Shown here piece after piece: positions 6,351 through 15,500 of a stretch of 19,722 nt of DNA. Made by a program: the position numbers and the translations under genes. The notes beneath the pieces are model-generated. The model saw only the letters and a list, made by a program, of their open reading frames with translations, searched no databases and was not told where the DNA came from. Origin of the DNA: JAVBQF01 sp031549195 (GTDB lineage Bacteria > Bacillota_I > Bacilli_A > RF39 > UBA660). Where the stretch lies: contig JAVBQF010000034.1 in the NCBI GenBank assembly GCA_031549195.1, positions 1 through 19,722 of the forward strand, read 5' to 3'. How positions within the stretch are numbered: position 1 is the first letter of the stretch; each line of letters opens with the position of its first letter.

Positions 6351-8066
6351 ATGAAAAAGATTATTTTAATGATGGTTTTGTTTTTTACAATCGTATTAAC
6401 CGTTAATGCATCAGGTAAAAAAATGAATATTGATGTAGCAAAAATAAACCTGAATAGGAATTCTAAAGTGGAGGATATATCTTCTAATTTTGATTCTGAA
6501 TATAATATTGATTATGATGAAGGTAAAGATATATCTTTTGAGAGGAATATAACAGAGATTACAAATAAGATAACATACTTATTACTTGGTAATCCTAATA
6601 GTGATAATGGTGATTATAAAGAATATGCTAATAGGAAAAAAGAACTTATAAATATTATGTATAATCCAGAAATACCAAAGGATGAAAATGGTGATTATAT
6701 TGAAGACAGCCCTGAATATAATGACAGTTTAGTTGTTGGTATAAATGTTCCTGGTATGTTTAAGTTGCTATCAGAGAAGAACATTAAATATAAGAATTTA
6801 GGAACAATAAAAGTATTGAATACAGAAGAATATGTAATTGTAAGAACTGCTGTAAGTGATGCATCTATAGAAATGCCAAATGAGGATAACCCAAGAGATA
6901 TAGATTTAGTAGATACTAGTATATTACTTACCTACTTTTATAAGTTATATAAAAATGAATATAAACTATATTGGATTATGGCCGAGACTAACGATTCGGT
7001 AGAAGATTATTTTTTAAATATTGAACAGGAAGAATATATAGATAATAATTTAGTTCATAATAGTAAAGTTGCTGCAGATTTAGAGGATATATATGATTAT
7101 TCTAAATTAAATAATTTGAAAAATAGTAAAATTGAGAAAATATATAATGATAATCGATCTAATATTGTAATTCTTAATACCTATTCAAAACAATCGGTAG
7201 CAAACACAGCTGTTGGCTTTTTTATAAGTGATGGTATTATAGTTACTTCGTGGAATTATGTATCTTCATCACTTTTGAATGGTGATGCAATAGTAATAAG
7301 TAATGAAGACACTATTTATGAATATGACGGTTTTGTTACTGTTAACCAAGATTTAGATATTGCCGTTATTAAACTAAAAGAAAATATAAAAAGAAAAGTA
7401 ACATTTGGTAGTTTAGATACTATTGTTAAAGAAGATCCTGTTATAGCTATAACAACGAAATCTGGAGTAAGTCTTTCAACTATAGCGGGAATAATGATAT
7501 CAAAAGATAATATATTAAAAAATGTATTGCCACTTTCTAATACTGATGGTGGAAGTCCTTTATTTAATACTAATGGTGAAGTGGTAGCTATGAACACTAC
7601 AAGAATGATCAATGCTTCAATATCAGAGGCTATATCAAATAAGTATTTAATTGAACTACAAAATAAATTTAAAAATGTAGAGTTTTCTAAAATTAAAACG
7701 ATAGGATTTGATAAGTTAAAGGAAGAGTATTATCTAAAAAAAAATAATGGTGAAATTGTAAAAAATAATATTAGTGATACGGTTTGGAATGAATACAAGA
7801 AAATAGGCGATATTGAGAATACAGTGTTTTTAAATTTGTTGAAAGTTAGTTACTATAATGGCGTAGTTAGTTTAAGATATGAAAATAAAATATCAAATTT
7901 AATGAGTGGATTACTTGTAAGTACATCATTTAAAGACAAATTGCTTCAAGATGGGTATAGAAAAGTATCTAAAAGCGCGATAAAAGAAGTATATGAAAAC
8001 AATAAATATAGAATAGTGATAATGGAAGAGTTTGATTACTTAATCATATTGCTGGCAAGGAAGTGA
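6351..8066 (+). CDS. Secreted HtrA/trypsin-like pseudoprotease
   Basis: This 571 aa protein begins with a Sec signal peptide (MKKIILMMVLFF..., cleavage near NASG). Residues about 30-270 are an unrecognised extracellular region. Residues about 275-425 have the trypsin-like fold of HtrA: VGFFISDGIIVTSWNYV, DLDIAVIKL, and NTDGGSPLFNTNGEVVAMNT. Aligned to HtrA (TNxHV, DLAV, GNSGGPL), the catalytic His is N302 and the catalytic Ser is G400, while Asp336 is kept. It should therefore be catalytically inactive and act as a binding or regulatory protein. No PDZ domain is recognisable; the last 140 residues are unassigned. It is encoded 2 nt after the zincin gene and 4 nt before the next gene, and it ends in TGA, which shows TGA is a stop here. 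Confidence 0.75.
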   Translation: MKKIILMMVLFFTIVLTVNASGKKMNIDVAKINLNRNSKVEDISSNFDSEYNIDYDEGKDISFERNITEITNKITYLLLGNPNSDNGDYKEYANRKKELINIMYNPEIPKDENGDYIEDSPEYNDSLVVGINVPGMFKLLSEKNIKYKNLGTIKVLNTEEYVIVRTAVSDASIEMPNEDNPRDIDLVDTSILLTYFYKLYKNEYKLYWIMAETNDSVEDYFLNIEQEEYIDNNLVHNSKVAADLEDIYDYSKLNNLKNSKIEKIYNDNRSNIVILNTYSKQSVANTAVGFFISDGIIVTSWNYVSSSLLNGDAIVISNEDTIYEYDGFVTVNQDLDIAVIKLKENIKRKVTFGSLDTIVKEDPVIAITTKSGVSLSTIAGIMISKDNILKNVLPLSNTDGGSPLFNTNGEVVAMNTTRMINASISEAISNKYLIELQNKFKNVEFSKIKTIGFDKLKEEYYLKKNNGEIVKNNISDTVWNEYKKIGDIENTVFLNLLKVSYYNGVVSLRYENKISNLMSGLLVSTSFKDKLLQDGYRKVSKSAIKEVYENNKYRIVIMEEFDYLIILLARK

Positions 8067-8070
8067 TTAA

Positions 8071-9669
8071 ATGAAAAAGATTTTAAATAATAAGAAGTTT
8101 ATAATATCTCTTATATTAGTCATTACTATTATAATAGTATTACTTGCATATTTATTAATTTTTAATGATACTACAATAAAAGAAAGCAGTATAAAAAATG
8201 ATTATTATGCAGTCGCATATGATACAACTTGGAAAGTAAAAGAGTCAAGTAATACAAGATTATTACTTGAACATAGCACTTCTAGTAGTCTTGATATTAA
8301 TATAATATCACTTGATAATGATAGTGCTAATAGTGATATTGATTTGCTAATAGAAGATGTCATATATAGTATTGAAAAACAAAATAGGGATTATAAATTA
8401 CTATCTAGTAAAAAGGTAACAATTACTAATAATGACTATGAGGCTTATAAGTATCTCTATGAAAATAATGATATGCAGTCAATGATTATTATTGGCAAGG
8501 TTGCTGAAAAACTATTTATAATAAATTATTGTGCAAGTGATGAATATTTTGATATATTGCTTGATAGTAGTCAAGCAATCATAAACAGTTTTAAATTACT
8601 AAATAAAGAAATAAAACTTACGGTCAATGCAATTGATATTAAGGAAGAAGAAATATCCTTCAATAGTTCTAATGATACTTGTAATTATAAAGATGTAGCG
8701 GAATATGATATTTATAATAATCATTACAATGTTAAATATAGTATTCCAAAGTGTTTCGCATTGTTGGATTTTGATAGTGTATATGGATCTTTCAGAGAAA
8801 CTTTTGACACAGGTTATATAAGCATTAGAACTAATGTAGTTTATCGTAATATTTATGAATACTTAACAGATGATACAGCATTCGGAACTTTAGCCGCTAA
8901 TATCAAATCCTTAAAAGAAAACTATAATGATGTAGTTGTTCAAAATGAAAAACTTTCAAATGGTAAAGAAGGCTATATATATAAAATAAATTATGATTAT
9001 GATTTAGATACAACAATATTGAAATATGAACAGATATACCTTGTTTATTATGTTGACTATTTAAGAACTTTTGTAATTGAGCTTGACGCAAAAGACACAA
9101 ATATATCAAAAAACCTAGTAGACAATATAAAGATAAACAGTTATACTAAATATGGTAAGAATATAGAAAAAATGTACAACAATGATAAGTTAACAGGAAC
9201 TATGAAGGTACTTGCTAATAAAGATTATTATTATAGTGTCTCATATTCGATACCATCTAAATATGAAGAACAAGACTATAGTAATAATATGTTTGCAACT
9301 AGATATTTTGGTCTTAATAAAAATGAAAAGACTGATAATTATGAATATAATGCAAATATTAGTTTATATAAATCAAAGACTAAAGAACAATACATTGAAA
9401 GTATAAAAAAGGATTATAGTAGTAAAACACTATATAAAGAGTATAAATTGGAGTATGTTAAAGAGTTAACAAGCAATAATAACAAATTCAGCTGTTATAA
9501 TCTTAAGTATACTACGAGTAGTGGAACATTTAACAATGAGGATTTATTGTTATTAGCTGTTTGGGATTCGTTGTATGTAGTTGATATTAATAGTAATAAA
9601 AAAGATAGTTCGATGGATATAATTAATGATTTATTAACAGTTACAGTTAATAAAGTAGATATTAAATAG
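8071..9669 (+). CDS. Membrane-anchored protein with three repeated extracellular domains
   Basis: This 532 aa protein has an N-terminal signal anchor (TM about residues 10-31) and a long extracellular part. Three divergent segments of similar layout can be seen, each opening with a Y-x-V-x-Y pattern: YYAVAYDTTWKV (about 44-175), YNVKYSIPKCF (about 216-355) and YYSVSYSIPSKY (about 385-525). Each continues with alternating strands and ends in a helix-like segment before a D- or N-rich stretch. The layout resembles PsbP/DUF1795-like lipoprotein folds, but this is a fold guess from pattern, not a recognised family. The neighbouring gene at 9686 appears to carry one such domain (GYTFKVPENIS). It lies in an operon with a 4 nt gap before it and 16 nt after it. 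Function unknown. Confidence 0.6.
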   Translation: MKKILNNKKFIISLILVITIIIVLLAYLLIFNDTTIKESSIKNDYYAVAYDTTWKVKESSNTRLLLEHSTSSSLDINIISLDNDSANSDIDLLIEDVIYSIEKQNRDYKLLSSKKVTITNNDYEAYKYLYENNDMQSMIIIGKVAEKLFIINYCASDEYFDILLDSSQAIINSFKLLNKEIKLTVNAIDIKEEEISFNSSNDTCNYKDVAEYDIYNNHYNVKYSIPKCFALLDFDSVYGSFRETFDTGYISIRTNVVYRNIYEYLTDDTAFGTLAANIKSLKENYNDVVVQNEKLSNGKEGYIYKINYDYDLDTTILKYEQIYLVYYVDYLRTFVIELDAKDTNISKNLVDNIKINSYTKYGKNIEKMYNNDKLTGTMKVLANKDYYYSVSYSIPSKYEEQDYSNNMFATRYFGLNKNEKTDNYEYNANISLYKSKTKEQYIESIKKDYSSKTLYKEYKLEYVKELTSNNNKFSCYNLKYTTSSGTFNNEDLLLLAVWDSLYVVDINSNKKDSSMDIINDLLTVTVNKVDIK

Positions 9670-9685
9670 TGAAGGAGATAGTAAA

Positions 9686-10546
9686 ATGAATGAAAATAAC
9701 AATTTTAATGGTCAGAATGGATATAATCCAAATCAGAATATGAATATGAATCCAAATGTAGCTCAAAACCCTGTACTACAACAAACTCCAATGAGTAATG
9801 TTCAACCCGATTCAATGATTCAAAATGGTATTGGACAACCTATGAACAATTATATGCAAAATAATCAAATGCCTAACATGAATTCTAATAATTTTAATTA
9901 TCAACAACAACCAATTCAAAATAGAAATGGTGGTAGTGCAAATATCATTATAGCTATACTTGCAGTAGTCATTATAGTGTTAGGTGGATTCATTGCATGG
10001 CAATATTTAAAAGACGATGATAAAGCTGGTAATAATGATGATGTAGCTGTTGTTGATAAAACAGTTACAGTAAGAGGATTAGGGTATACCTTCAAAGTTC
10101 CTGAAAACATTTCAACTCAGACTCTTTTTAATAACTCGAAAGAAACTTTATATATGACTTCTGATACTGAGGATTGGGAAGCTTTATTAGAAGTTGGAGA
10201 TGTAGTTTACTCAAATATAGTGTCAAAAAAAGCACAAGTTAAGACTAACTTTGCAAATAGAGGTATTTATACAGAAGAATTTACAACAAAGAAATTTGGC
10301 GGGAAAGAATTTCTTTATGCAACAGCAATTTATTCAGGTAACACGTTGTTTTGTGCTTATACCGAAGCAAAAGCATCTCAATCATTTTCAGTTACATTAA
10401 TGAATAATGCTAATAGCGTGGATTCCAAACCATTTGAGACTATTGGTAAAATATTGCTAACAGCAACAAAAGATAGTACATCAAGTAGTATGATGCCAGA
10501 ATTACCTAGCGCATCATTTGATGATTTATTAAATGAAGATGAATAA
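9686..10546 (+). CDS. N/Q-rich-TM-extracellular domain protein
   Basis: This 286 aa protein has a cytosolic N-terminal tail (residues 1-84) made largely of Asn, Gln, Met and Pro. It is followed by one TM helix (about 86-106, IIIAILAVVIIVLGGFIAW) and a short acidic linker. The extracellular domain (about 115-275) starts with TVRGLGYTFKVPENIS and resembles the repeat unit of the preceding gene. The tail lacks Cys, unlike the first protein of the operon, which has a zinc ribbon before a similar Asn-rich linker. The ribosome binding site GAAGGAG is strong. A terminator follows, closing the four-gene operon. No enzyme motif is seen; role unknown, perhaps a surface sensor or binding subunit. Confidence 0.65.
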   Translation: MNENNNFNGQNGYNPNQNMNMNPNVAQNPVLQQTPMSNVQPDSMIQNGIGQPMNNYMQNNQMPNMNSNNFNYQQQPIQNRNGGSANIIIAILAVVIIVLGGFIAWQYLKDDDKAGNNDDVAVVDKTVTVRGLGYTFKVPENISTQTLFNNSKETLYMTSDTEDWEALLEVGDVVYSNIVSKKAQVKTNFANRGIYTEEFTTKKFGGKEFLYATAIYSGNTLFCAYTEAKASQSFSVTLMNNANSVDSKPFETIGKILLTATKDSTSSSMMPELPSASFDDLLNEDE

Positions 10547-10554
10547 TTATTTAA

Positions 10555-10584
10555 GAAGCATGATTTTATTCATGCTCTTTTTTA
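10555..10584 (+). terminator. Intrinsic terminator of the surface operon
   Basis: AGCATGA (10557-10563) pairs with TCATGCT (10570-10576), followed by CTTTTTT. It lies just after the stop codon of the N/Q-rich protein gene. Confidence 0.85.
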
Positions 10585-10593
10585 TGATATAAT
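10565..10593 (+). promoter_or_regulatory. Extended -10 promoter for the four-TM protein and galE
   Basis: TGATATAAT (10585-10593) is a TGn-extended perfect -10 box. The -35 region (TTTATT, 10565-10570) is weak and lies inside the terminator loop, 17 nt upstream. The same nonamer occurs before essC. Confidence 0.5.
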
Positions 10594-10618
10594 TTAATTT
10601 ATAAAAGTGGGGATGCTA

Positions 10619-11437
10619 ATGGATGACAATGCAAAAAATTTATTATCTAAAATTGTTACTGTTTTTTTGATGACATCAGTATTTATTTTGGTGATAATGA
10701 TATCTTTAAATAAGTTTTTAAGTAAAAATAACATAGAAGATATACTTATAGAAAATGAAGAAATTTATAATTTAATATTAGATGAAAATAATAATTTGTA
10801 CAGCTCAATTAGTAATAAAAATATTCCAAATGATGTGTATGAAGAACTAAAGCAAAGTGAAAGTTTTAAATATTTTTATAAGCAATTATTGATGGATAAT
10901 ATTGATTACTATGCTGGAAAGATAGAAAAAAGAGAATTTAATAAAGAAGAATTAAAACTTATTATAAATAATATAGTTACTAAATATGAGTTAATTAATC
11001 AAGAAGATATATTAAACAATTTAGATGAAGATATCAATATATTTGTTGATGATCAGAAAGAAATATATGAGAATAAGGAACTTAATACAATAGTATCAAT
11101 TATATTTTCTGTAGCTAGTAATAAATTGATAATAATTGTTTTTATACTCATCACTATATTTACAATATTATTATTTTATTTAAATAAAAATGGAGTTTTA
11201 ATTACTATTGGTATGTCATTATTGATACCGATGTTTATACTTTATTTAATTACGAACTTTGTAAAAATAGAAAAGTATGATAAAATTTTATTAGTATTCT
11301 ATAGAATAATTATTGATAATATAGTTATAGTTTCAACAATTGGAATTATATTTATAATGATACATATGGTTAATAATTTAATGATGCCAATTTATAAAAA
11401 GATAAAATATAAATATTATGGAATAGATATTTATTAA
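10619..11437 (+). CDS. Four-TM membrane protein of unknown function
   Basis: This 272 aa protein has a TM near residues 11-33, a polar, Lys/Glu/Asn-rich segment (about 34-155) and three further TMs (about 166-188, 191-213, 231-254). The even number of TMs puts both ends on the same side of the membrane. No enzyme motif or known family was recognised. ATG 10619 is preferred because GTGGGG at 10607-10612 then acts as its ribosome binding site; GTG 10607 and ATG 10613 are in-frame alternatives without a good site. The gene follows an extended -10 promoter and is 10 nt upstream of galE, so the two are probably co-transcribed. Confidence 0.7.
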   Translation: MDDNAKNLLSKIVTVFLMTSVFILVIMISLNKFLSKNNIEDILIENEEIYNLILDENNNLYSSISNKNIPNDVYEELKQSESFKYFYKQLLMDNIDYYAGKIEKREFNKEELKLIINNIVTKYELINQEDILNNLDEDINIFVDDQKEIYENKELNTIVSIIFSVASNKLIIIVFILITIFTILLFYLNKNGVLITIGMSLLIPMFILYLITNFVKIEKYDKILLVFYRIIIDNIVIVSTIGIIFIMIHMVNNLMMPIYKKIKYKYYGIDIY

Positions 11438-11447
11438 AGGAGGATAT

Positions 11448-12461
11448 ATGAAAATATTAGTTACAGGAGGAGCAGGCTATATTGGAAGTCATACTTGTGT
11501 TGAACTTTTAAAGGCTAATTATGAAGTCGTAGTTATTGATAATTTTTCTAATTCAAGTATGGAAGCGATATCAAGTGTAAAAAGGATTACGGATAAAGAC
11601 TTCAAGTTCTATGAAGGGGATGTTTGCAATAAGGATTTTTTAAGGAGAATTTTTGAAAATGAAGGAATAGATGCTGTTATACATTTTGCAGGCTATAAAG
11701 CAGTTGGGGAATCAGTTGCCAAGCCTTTAATGTATTATAGAAACAATATTGATTCAACTCTTAGTTTGTTAGATGTGATGGGTGAATTTAACTGTAAAAA
11801 GTTTGTATTCTCATCAAGCGCTACTGTATATGGTGATCCTAAAGAATTACCAATAAGAGAAGACTTTCCCTTGTCAACTACTAATCCATATGGAACAACT
11901 AAGCTAGTAATTGAAGGAATATTGAGAGACTTATATAAATCAGACAATAATTGGAGTATTGCAATTCTTAGATACTTTAATCCTATTGGTGCAGATAAGT
12001 CTGGTCTTATTGGCGAAAACCCTAAAGATATACCAAATAATTTAATGCCTTATATTGTTAAGGTTGCTACTAAAGAATTAGAAATATTGAGTATATTCGG
12101 AAATGATTATAGCACCAAAGATGGTACTGGTGTTAGAGATTATATTCATGTGGTTGATTTAGCTAATGGTCATATAAAAGCAGTTGAAAAAGTACTTTCT
12201 TCAAATGGAATAGATGCATATAATTTAGGTACTGGTAAAGGTTATAGTGTATTAGAACTTGTAAATACTTTTGCTAAAGTCAATGATATAGAAGTTAATT
12301 ATAAAATTGTAGATAGGCGTCCAGGCGATATAGCAGAATGTTATGCAGACCCTAGTTATGCCAAGGACAAATTAGGTTGGGTAGCAGTAAAAGAAATAGA
12401 AGAAATGTGTAAGGATGCATATAACTATGTGTTAGTAAGTAAGGAAGATAAGATTAATTAG
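11448..12461 (+). CDS. galE: UDP-glucose 4-epimerase
   Basis: This 337 aa cytosolic extended SDR interconverts UDP-glucose and UDP-galactose using bound NAD+, supplying galactose for surface glycans or entering the Leloir pathway. The NAD motif is TGGAGYIGSH (T6-H15). HFAGYKAVGES, SSSATVYG with the catalytic Ser, and YGTTK (Y148, K152) are characteristic of GalE, as are RYFNPIGA and GTGVRDYIHVVDLA. The length matches the family (330-340). The ribosome binding site AAAGGAGG is near-perfect. It lies 10 nt after the four-TM protein gene and ends in a terminator. No other galactose genes are in the window, so a glycan role is at least as likely as galactose catabolism. Confidence 0.95.
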   Translation: MKILVTGGAGYIGSHTCVELLKANYEVVVIDNFSNSSMEAISSVKRITDKDFKFYEGDVCNKDFLRRIFENEGIDAVIHFAGYKAVGESVAKPLMYYRNNIDSTLSLLDVMGEFNCKKFVFSSSATVYGDPKELPIREDFPLSTTNPYGTTKLVIEGILRDLYKSDNNWSIAILRYFNPIGADKSGLIGENPKDIPNNLMPYIVKVATKELEILSIFGNDYSTKDGTGVRDYIHVVDLANGHIKAVEKVLSSNGIDAYNLGTGKGYSVLELVNTFAKVNDIEVNYKIVDRRPGDIAECYADPSYAKDKLGWVAVKEIEEMCKDAYNYVLVSKEDKIN

Positions 12462-12490
12462 AACGAGGGAAAAAACCTTTGTTCTTTTAT
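12460..12490 (+). terminator. Intrinsic terminator after galE
   Basis: AGAACGAGG pairs with CCTTTGTTCT, allowing G-U pairs, around an A-rich loop, followed by TTTT. It overlaps the last base of the galE stop codon. Confidence 0.75.
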
Positions 12491-12518
12491 TGTAAAGTTA
12501 CATTATTGCTGATATAAT
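12490..12518 (+). promoter_or_regulatory. Extended -10 promoter of the T7SS operon
   Basis: TTGTAA (12490-12495), a 17 nt spacer and TATAAT (12513-12518), preceded by TGA to give the extended form TGATATAAT. A second TATAAT occurs at 12522-12527. This is the best promoter in the right half of the window. Confidence 0.7.
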
Positions 12519-12551
12519 TACTATAATAAGAATAAAATAAAAGGTGGTTCT

Positions 12552-15500
12552 ATGAAGCTAGCATTATTGAGTAATAAGATAACGTATTTTAAATTGCCTA
12601 AAAAAGTAAATGGTAATTTTTGGATGCCAGAAGAAAATATAGAAGGACAAAACCTAGTTAATATAGAATCCTATAATAATATGTGGATTATGAATAGTAG
12701 TGAAGATGTAAAAATAATAAGTGGTAATGGCTATGCAGAGAAAGCCATGCTTTTGAACAATACATTTTATGTTATAGAAAAAGATAAAGTTAAAAGACTT
12801 TTATATGCTGCTGAAGTATATGATACAACATTTAAAAAATACAAAGCATTAGGTGATGTTAGTCTAACTGTAGGAAAGAGCCCTAATAATGATATTTCAT
12901 ATAATCATAATTACGTAATTGATACATGTGCAGAATTGAGATTTAGTGCAGGTATTTGGAGTCTTCAAAAATCTACAAATGCAATCATATATAAAAATGA
13001 TGAATTAATTACTTCTGAGTCTGCTGCTTTAAAAAATGGCGATAATCTATTTATATATGGACTTAGAATCATTGTAATAGGAAATATTATAATGATCAAT
13101 AATCCAAGTGAACTAGTAACTATCAGTTTGAACAAGATCGAAGAATATAAGACTTCAATTGATCAAGCAATTATAGCAGGACAAGAAGAAATCAAGGAAA
13201 GAGATTATTATTGTGAGCAAGATTACTTTTTAAGATCTCCAAGACTTAGAAGGTTTATTGAAACTTTTACTCTTGATATTGCATCGCCACCTGGTAAAAA
13301 AGATGAAGAAGATATACCGATTCTTTATATATTAGGACCTATGTTGGCGACAGGAATGAGCTCTGCAGTTACACTTTTATCAACAGTAACTAAAATATTA
13401 GATAATGAAACTACACTTGCTAAATCTTGGCCATCATTACTTGTGGCTGTTGCTATGATGTCAGCAACTTTGTTGTGGCCTAATTTAACGAAAAGATATA
13501 AGAAAAAGAAAAAAAGAGAAAAAGAGGAATTGAGACAAACCAAATATATAGAATATCTTAACAATAAAAGGAAAGAATTAAATGTTGAACATAATAGACA
13601 AATACAGATATTGCAAGAAAATTTAATCTCTACTGATGAATGTAAAAGTATCATTCTTAATAAAAAAAGAGAGCTTTGGGAACGAAAAATTGTACAAAAA
13701 GACTTTTTAACAGTAAGAGTTGGAAAGGGAAATGTCCCTTTAGATGCTGAACTTAATTATCAAGTAGAAGAGTTTTCTTTAGAAGAGGATACGTTGAAAA
13801 AAGAGTTAGAAAACCTTGGACAGAGTTTTAAAACTTTAGTTAGCGTACCATTTGGTTATTCTTTCTTGGAAAAAAGAATAACAAATATAATGGGAATAGA
13901 GAGTAAAGTTTCTCAATTTATAAAAGATGTAGTGTTGCAGTTTATTGCATTTCATGGGTATGATGAATTAAAAATAGTAATTCTTACAGATAAGAAAAAC
14001 GAGAAAAAATGGGACTACTTGAAAAGGTCACCTCATTGCTTTAGTAATGATAAACAGATAAGATTTTTTGCATCTACTCCCGAAGAGAGAAAAGATTTAA
14101 ATAATTATTTAAATGCAGTATTCTATAGTAGAAGATATGTTGAAAAAGATGGTAATCCTGAACCTGTTGATAGAGATTATAGAACATGTATTCCTTATTT
14201 TGTCATCATCACAGATATTATTGATAAAACTAGAAAATTAGATATTATTGAAAGTATTACTGAAACTGAGCAAAATGTAGGATTTAGCTTGATTATTCAA
14301 GAAGAAAAACTTGGGAAGCTACCTAGCGGATGCACTAACTTTATTAGCCTTGGTAATGTAACATCTGGTATATTGGAAAATAGTGCTGAGGTAAATAAAC
14401 ATCAAGACTTTAATGATGAATTAGAGTTAAATGATGATATTTATAAGTGCTGTGATGTACTTGCAAATATTCCTATTCACTTTGATAGTGAAGTTAAAAT
14501 GTTACCTAATTCATTGAGCTTTTTAGATATGTATAATGTTGGAAATGTAGATCAATTAAATTCTATGAATAGATGGACACTTAATAATCCAATGAAAAGT
14601 TTAAGAGCGGAGATTGGTATCGATGAGAATGGGGAACCAATTGTTTTAGACTTACATGAAAAGTTCCACGGGCCACATGGTCTTATGGCAGGTATGACAG
14701 GATCAGGTAAATCTGAATTTATCATAACTTATGTACTTTCTATGGCTGTAAACTATTCACCTAATGAAGTAGCATTCATACTGATAGACTATAAAGGCGG
14801 GGGATTGGTTGGTGCTTTTGAAAATAAAAAGTTAGGGGTAAAATTACCACATTTAGCAGGTACTATTACAAACCTTGATAAAGCAGAGATGAACAGAACT
14901 CTAGTAAGTATTGATAGCGAACTCAGAAGAAGACAAACTTTATTTAATGAAGCTCGTGATCAACTTGGAGAAAGTACAATTGATATTTATAAATACCAAA
15001 AGTTCTTTAGAGAAGGTAAATTACAAGAGCCGATGCCTCATTTGTTTATTGTTTGTGATGAGTTTGCAGAGCTTAAATCTCAACAACCAGACTTTATGAA
15101 TAACTTAATTAGTACAGCCAGAATTGGGCGAAGTTTAGGAGTTCATTTGATACTTGCAACACAAAAACCAAGTGGAGTTGTTAATGATCAAATATTGAGT
15201 AATAGTAAATTTAGAATATGTTTAAAGGTGCAGGATAAATCGGATAGTAATGAGATGATAAAATGTCCTAATGCTGCAGAACTAAAACAAGCAGGTAGGT
15301 TTTATTTGCAAGTTGGGTATAATGAAATATTTTTGTTAGGTCAATCAGGATGGTGTGGAGCACAATACTTCCCATCTAATACTGTTAAGAAACCTCACGA
15401 CAGATCAGTTGGAATAATTAATAATATTGGATATACAATCGTATCGGCTGAAGATGATACTAATAAGAAGAAATTAGTAGCACAGGGTGAAGAGTTAACA

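Noticed and set aside
6351..8066. Mycoplasma-type code in which TGA encodes Trp
   Set aside because: The pseudoprotease gene ends in TGA just before the next gene's ATG, and Trp in all genes is TGG; no long gene contains an internal TGA.
9212..9406. Second + strand frame inside the triple-domain gene
   Set aside because: It is an Ile-rich out-of-frame shadow in AT-rich sequence with no start signal.
13325..13654. Antisense open frame inside essC, and similar minus-strand frames elsewhere
   Set aside because: They lie inside well-supported + strand genes, have no ribosome binding sites and encode no recognisable domains.
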